Assembly (NCBI GenBank): GCA_913776795.1
Contig: CAJYRH010000262.1
Location: forward strand, 1 to 8,783
DNA: 8,783 bases
Source of the DNA: an uncultured Pseudorhodoferax sp.
Lineage (GTDB): Bacteria > Pseudomonadota > Gammaproteobacteria > Burkholderiales > Burkholderiaceae
Direction of reading: 5' to 3'
The translations under genes and the position numbers were made by a program. Under the pieces are notes generated by a model that was not told the DNA's origin, did no database searches, and saw only the letters and a list, made by a program, of their open reading frames with translations. This document shows positions 6,197 through 8,783 of this stretch, piece after piece (the first letter of the stretch is position 1; the number at the start of each line of letters is the position of its first letter).

Positions 6197-6763
6197 ATGG
6201 TTGCCGTGGTTCGCCCAAGGCTGGGGTTATGTGCACTGCTGTTGCTGGCCGGCTGCGTGTACAGGCCCAAGCCGCCGCCGGAGCCGGATGCCGAGGCCGT
6301 GCTTGCACGTGCCGCGGCGATGTTGCAGCGCGGCGGTTTCGACGTCGCATGCCGGCCGGCACCCGAGATCGATAACAGCCTGTGGCTTGATCTTCGGAGC
6401 ACCGCGCGCGCCGTAGCCAGCTGCAACGAGCGCCTTGTTGGCGGCTGGGAGATGCCGCGCCGGCGCATGCTTGCCGCCGCTGTAGGCGAGGACCATGTCG
6501 TGGTCTTCATGCAGCGGCTGCGGCAGGACGGTGCACTGGAGTACCGGACATTGGTGCGCGAGCGCCGCGCGGGCACGTCATGCTCCTTCGCCGGCGCCAA
6601 CGCCGTGCATGTGGCCCTGCTGGCGGCGGACCCAGCCAGAACGGCGAGGCCGTTCCCCGGGCCGCAGGTGATCGCACCGGTGATCGCGCGAGCGGTCGCG
6701 GCACCGGATTTCCGGTTGGCGCCAACCGGCACGCTCTGCAGACCGCCCCTGTCCGAATGGTGA
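6197..6763 (+). CDS. putative small lipoprotein of unknown function
   Basis: I do not recognise the family. The 188-residue product starts with a lipoprotein signal: Arg residues, LGLCALLLLAGC (lipobox LAGC, Cys20), then a Pro-rich linker YRPKPPPEPD. The mature part has four further Cys (52, 76, 129, 181), enough for two disulfides in the periplasm. It has a helix around 31-46 and a beta-rich middle (DHVVVFMQRL, LEYRTLV). It begins 4 bases after the chemoreceptor stop, so the two are probably cotranscribed. AGGTGG (6191-6196) lies directly against the ATG, too close to serve it. The GTG at 6206 (codon 4), 9 bases downstream, is a plausible true start and leaves the signal peptide intact. Codon use is less extreme than in neighbours (TTA, TGT, GAT, CTT, GTT appear), suggesting weaker selection or later acquisition. 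Confidence 0.75.
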   Translation: MVAVVRPRLGLCALLLLAGCVYRPKPPPEPDAEAVLARAAAMLQRGGFDVACRPAPEIDNSLWLDLRSTARAVASCNERLVGGWEMPRRRMLAAAVGEDHVVVFMQRLRQDGALEYRTLVRERRAGTSCSFAGANAVHVALLAADPARTARPFPGPQVIAPVIARAVAAPDFRLAPTGTLCRPPLSEW

Positions 6764-6777
6764 TGGAGCCGGCCGGC

Positions 6778-6783
6778 GACAAT
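6778..6783 (+). promoter_or_regulatory. candidate -10 element of phoH-ybeY (leaderless)
   Basis: GACAAT (4 of 6 matches to TATAAT) ends 8 bases before the phoH ATG at 6792, separated by CGCGCCCC, which contains no Shine-Dalgarno. The nearest purine run, GGAG at 6765-6768, is 23 bases from the ATG and too far to act. Position and spacing copy those of the ruvA element. No clear -35 is seen 16-18 bases upstream (the sequence there is around GAATGG). Either a weak promoter giving a leaderless mRNA or chance. Confidence 0.35.
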
Positions 6784-6791
6784 CGCGCCCC

Positions 6792-7790
6792 ATGATCGTC
6801 CGCCACAACTTCACGCCTCCCAACAACACCCGGCTGGACCACGTGTGCGGCCCCATGGACGCGCACCTGCGCCAGATCGAGACGGCGCTCGCGGTCAAGA
6901 TCGCCCACCGCCACGAGCAGTTCAAGATCGACGGCCCCAAGGCCAAGGCCCAGCGCGCGCTGGAGGTGCTGCAGGCCATGTACGAGATCGCCGCCCGGCC
7001 GATCGCCACCGACACGGTGCAGCTGATGCTGGCCGGCGACGGCGATGTGTCCGGCGGCCCGGAGGGGCCCTCGCTGCTGACGCGCCGCGGCGACCTCAAG
7101 GCCCGCACGCTGAACCAGGCCACCTACCTGGACAACATCGCCAGCCACGACATCACCTTCGGCATCGGCCCGGCCGGCACCGGCAAGACCTACCTGGCCG
7201 TGGCATGCGCGGTCGACGCGCTGGAGCGTTCGGCCGTGCAGCGCATCGTGCTGACGCGCCCCGCCGTGGAGGCCGGCGAGCGCCTGGGCTTCCTGCCGGG
7301 CGACCTGGCCCAGAAGATCGACCCCTATCTGCGCCCGCTCTACGACGCGCTGTACGACCTGATGGGTGCCGAGCGCGTGGCCAAGTGCTTCGAGCGCAAC
7401 GCGCTGGAGATCGCGCCGCTGGCCTTCATGCGCGGGCGCACGCTGAACAACGCCTTCGTGATCCTGGACGAGGCGCAGAACACCACGCCCGAGCAGATGA
7501 AGATGTTCCTCACGCGCATCGGCTTCGGCGCCAAGGCCGTGGTCACGGGCGACGTGAGCCAGATCGACCTGCCCAAGCAGCAGCTGTCGGGGCTCATCGA
7601 TGCCGAGCGGGTCCTCAAGCGCGTCAAGGGCATCGCCATCACGCGGCTGACCAGCGCCGACGTGGTGCGGCACCCGCTGGTGGCGCGCATCGTGGACGCC
7701 TACGATGCGCGAAGCCGGGGCGGCGATGTGGACGATCCCGGCCGCGACGCGGCCGAGCAGGCGGTGCGCGCGCGCCGGGGCGCACGGTGA
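6792..7790 (+). CDS. phoH: PhoH/YbeZ-family ATPase
   Basis: A cytoplasmic PhoH-type P-loop NTPase of 332 residues, the usual length for the YbeZ branch. An N-terminal nucleic-acid-binding-like region covers about 14-75 and an ATPase core about 105-305. Visible motifs are Walker A GPAGTGKT (126-133), Walker [11 protein letters not shown] (223-232), and the PhoH hallmarks [18 protein letters not shown] (154-171) and [12 protein letters not shown] (250-261). The last 25 residues are a variable Arg/Asp/Ala-rich tail. YbeZ proteins are linked to YbeY in RNA metabolism and ribosome maturation; their exact activity is not settled. The stop overlaps the ybeY start (GTGA), so the two are translationally coupled. 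The start has no Shine-Dalgarno, but [12 protein letters not shown] is a sensible N-terminus and no alternative fits better. Upstream a lipoprotein gene ends 28 bases away. Confidence 0.94.
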   Translation: MIVRHNFTPPNNTRLDHVCGPMDAHLRQIETALAVKIAHRHEQFKIDGPKAKAQRALEVLQAMYEIAARPIATDTVQLMLAGDGDVSGGPEGPSLLTRRGDLKARTLNQATYLDNIASHDITFGIGPAGTGKTYLAVACAVDALERSAVQRIVLTRPAVEAGERLGFLPGDLAQKIDPYLRPLYDALYDLMGAERVAKCFERNALEIAPLAFMRGRTLNNAFVILDEAQNTTPEQMKMFLTRIGFGAKAVVTGDVSQIDLPKQQLSGLIDAERVLKRVKGIAITRLTSADVVRHPLVARIVDAYDARSRGGDVDDPGRDAAEQAVRARRGAR

Positions 7791-8236
7791 ACGCGCTGCA
7801 GCTGTCGCTGCAATTCGCCGCCTTCGACGGCGTGGCCGAGCACCGCGCAGCGTTGCCGCGGCACAAGGTCGCGCGCTGGATCCGCCACGCGCTGGAGCTG
7901 GACGCCGAGATCACCGTGCGCATCGTCGGTGCCGCGGAGGGCCAGGCGCTGAACCGCGACTACCGCCAGCGCGACTACGCCACCAACGTGCTGACCTTCG
8001 ACTACACGCAGGAGCCCGTGGTCACCGCCGACCTCGTGCTGTGCGCGCCCGTGGTGGCGCAGGAGGCGCGCGCCAATGGCAAGACGCTGCAGGCGCATTA
8101 CGCCCACCTGCTGGTGCACGGCACGCTGCACGCGCAGGGCTGGGACCACGAGACGGGAGACGAGGACGCCGTGGCGATGGAGGCACGCGAAACCGAGATC
8201 CTGCTCGGCCTGGGCTTTTCCGCGCCCTACGGCTGA
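7787..8236 (+). CDS. ybeY: YbeY, endoribonuclease / 16S rRNA maturation factor
   Basis: A 149-residue zinc metalloprotein of the UPF0054 family, involved in 16S rRNA 3'-end maturation and ribosome quality control. The metal site [11 protein letters not shown] matches the family pattern HGxLHxxGxDH, with ligands His111, His115 and His121. The conserved [17 protein letters not shown] (55-71), including Arg60, lies upstream. The start is taken as the GTG at 7787, which overlaps the phoH TGA, because the protein then has the normal family length and N-terminus ([10 protein letters not shown]). It has no separate ribosome binding site, so it depends on phoH translation. The 3' end overlaps the convergent receiver-Hpt gene by 10 bases (8227-8236), leaving no room for a terminator between them. 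Confidence 0.95.
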   Translation: MNALQLSLQFAAFDGVAEHRAALPRHKVARWIRHALELDAEITVRIVGAAEGQALNRDYRQRDYATNVLTFDYTQEPVVTADLVLCAPVVAQEARANGKTLQAHYAHLLVHGTLHAQGWDHETGDEDAVAMEARETEILLGLGFSAPYG

Positions 8237-8783
8237 TCTGCCAGTCCCAGCCGGGCGGCATAGGCCGCGCTGGCGGCATGCGCCTGCGTGAGCGCCTGCG
8301 CCAACGCGTCCAGCGCCGCATCGGCGTGCTGGCCCGAAGCCAGTGCATGTTCGAAGTCTGCCGTCCGCGCGGCCACGTGGCGCAGACCCAGCTGCGCGGC
8401 CGCACCGCGCAGCCGGTGGGCCAGCGTCGCCGCCTCGGCCGGGCTGGCGCCGCGCAGTTGCAGCGCATCGCCGCCGTGCAGATGCAGGAACCGGTCCAGG
8501 CCCTGCGCGAACGCTGCGGCGTCGCCATAGAGGGCGAGCCCGCGCTCCACGTCGATCGCCAAGTCGGGAGACGGGGCTGCCGACCGGGCCGCCGGCGCTG
8601 CCGTGGTCGCGCCGCGCCGCACCTGGAGCAGCGTCTGCACCAGCTGGTCGACCAGGAAGGGCTTGGCGACGAAGGCATCCAGTCCGCTGGCCAGCGCCTT
8701 GTCGCGCTGCGAGACGAGCGCGCCGGCCGTGAGCGCCACCACAGGGAGGTGGCGCAGGGCCGGCGTGGCGCGGATGCGTTGCG
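8227..8783 (-). CDS. 3' end of a receiver-Hpt signalling protein, probably a hybrid histidine kinase (partial)
   Basis: The minus-strand frame is open to the right edge; 184 C-terminal residues are visible and the start is outside. Residues 1-55 are the last part of a receiver (REC) domain: a [16 protein letters not shown] strand-helix with the conserved Thr18, and FVAKPF with the conserved Lys40. The phosphorylated Asp lies beyond the window. A Pro/Ala linker (57-73) leads to an Hpt domain (about 74-180), with phosphotransfer His122 in [14 protein letters not shown], matching the HxLKG....G Hpt pattern with Arg replacing Lys. REC-Hpt at a C-terminus is typical of hybrid sensor kinases of the ArcB/BarA/EvgS type; a stand-alone REC-Hpt protein is the alternative. 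A GTG at 8742 could be misread as a start but falls inside the REC fold. The stop (CTA on +, 8227-8229) overlaps ybeY. Nothing visible links it to photosynthesis. Confidence 0.88.
   Translation of the reverse strand, partial: QRIRATPALRHLPVVALTAGALVSQRDKALASGLDAFVAKPFLVDQLVQTLLQVRRGATTAAPAARSAAPSPDLAIDVERGLALYGDAAAFAQGLDRFLHLHGGDALQLRGASPAEAATLAHRLRGAAAQLGLRHVAARTADFEHALASGQHADAALDALAQALTQAHAASAAYAARLGLADQP

Noticed and set aside
1..8783. CRISPR arrays, tRNA or rRNA genes, insertion sequences, attachment sites
   Set aside because: No direct repeats with regular spacers, no cloverleaf or rRNA-like stretch, and no transposase or integrase motif were seen on either strand by reading.

Overview
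The window is GC-rich, densely packed DNA from a purple phototrophic bacterium. A reaction-centre operon with a tetraheme cytochrome (pufB-A-L-M-C), preceded by what looks like the 3' end of bchZ, suggests a betaproteobacterium of the order Burkholderiales (Rubrivivax, Rhodoferax or Roseateles-like). This is a judgement from gene order and protein style; no database search was run.

Layout. Bases 1-3900 are the right-hand end of a photosynthesis gene cluster, all on the + strand: bchZ 3' end, a leader with GC hairpins, pufB (LH1 beta), an unrecognised 73-residue single-span membrane protein, pufA (LH1 alpha), an intercistronic hairpin region, pufL and pufM (reaction-centre core), and pufC (lipid-anchored tetraheme cytochrome). 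Bases 3912-3944 form a strong hairpin between pufC and the convergent ruvA. From there on the genes are chromosomal and not photosynthetic: ruvA (-), a chemoreceptor (+), a small putative lipoprotein (+), phoH/ybeZ and ybeY overlapping as an operon (+), and the 3' end of a receiver-Hpt protein (-) that runs off the right edge and overlaps the ybeY 3' end. No gene-free stretch exceeds 300 bases.

How it works together. PufB and PufA form the LH1 antenna ring around the PufL/PufM reaction centre, and PufC re-reduces the photo-oxidised special pair. All bacteriochlorophyll and iron ligands expected in L and M are present. The L213 Asn / M44 Asp pair near QB is the Blastochloris viridis-type arrangement, the reverse of Rhodobacter sphaeroides.

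The most interesting item is the 73-codon gene inserted between pufB and pufA. It has a good Shine-Dalgarno sequence, one clear membrane span and no histidine in that span, so it is not an antenna peptide. Its C-terminal segment vaguely resembles PufX, but this is a by-eye impression. It is a candidate new LH1-reaction-centre accessory subunit. Secondary observations are a structured pufB leader overlapping a tiny ORF, two apparently leaderless genes (ruvA and phoH) with a -10-like hexamer 8 bases before the start codon, and an orphan chemoreceptor-lipoprotein pair next to the photosynthesis cluster.
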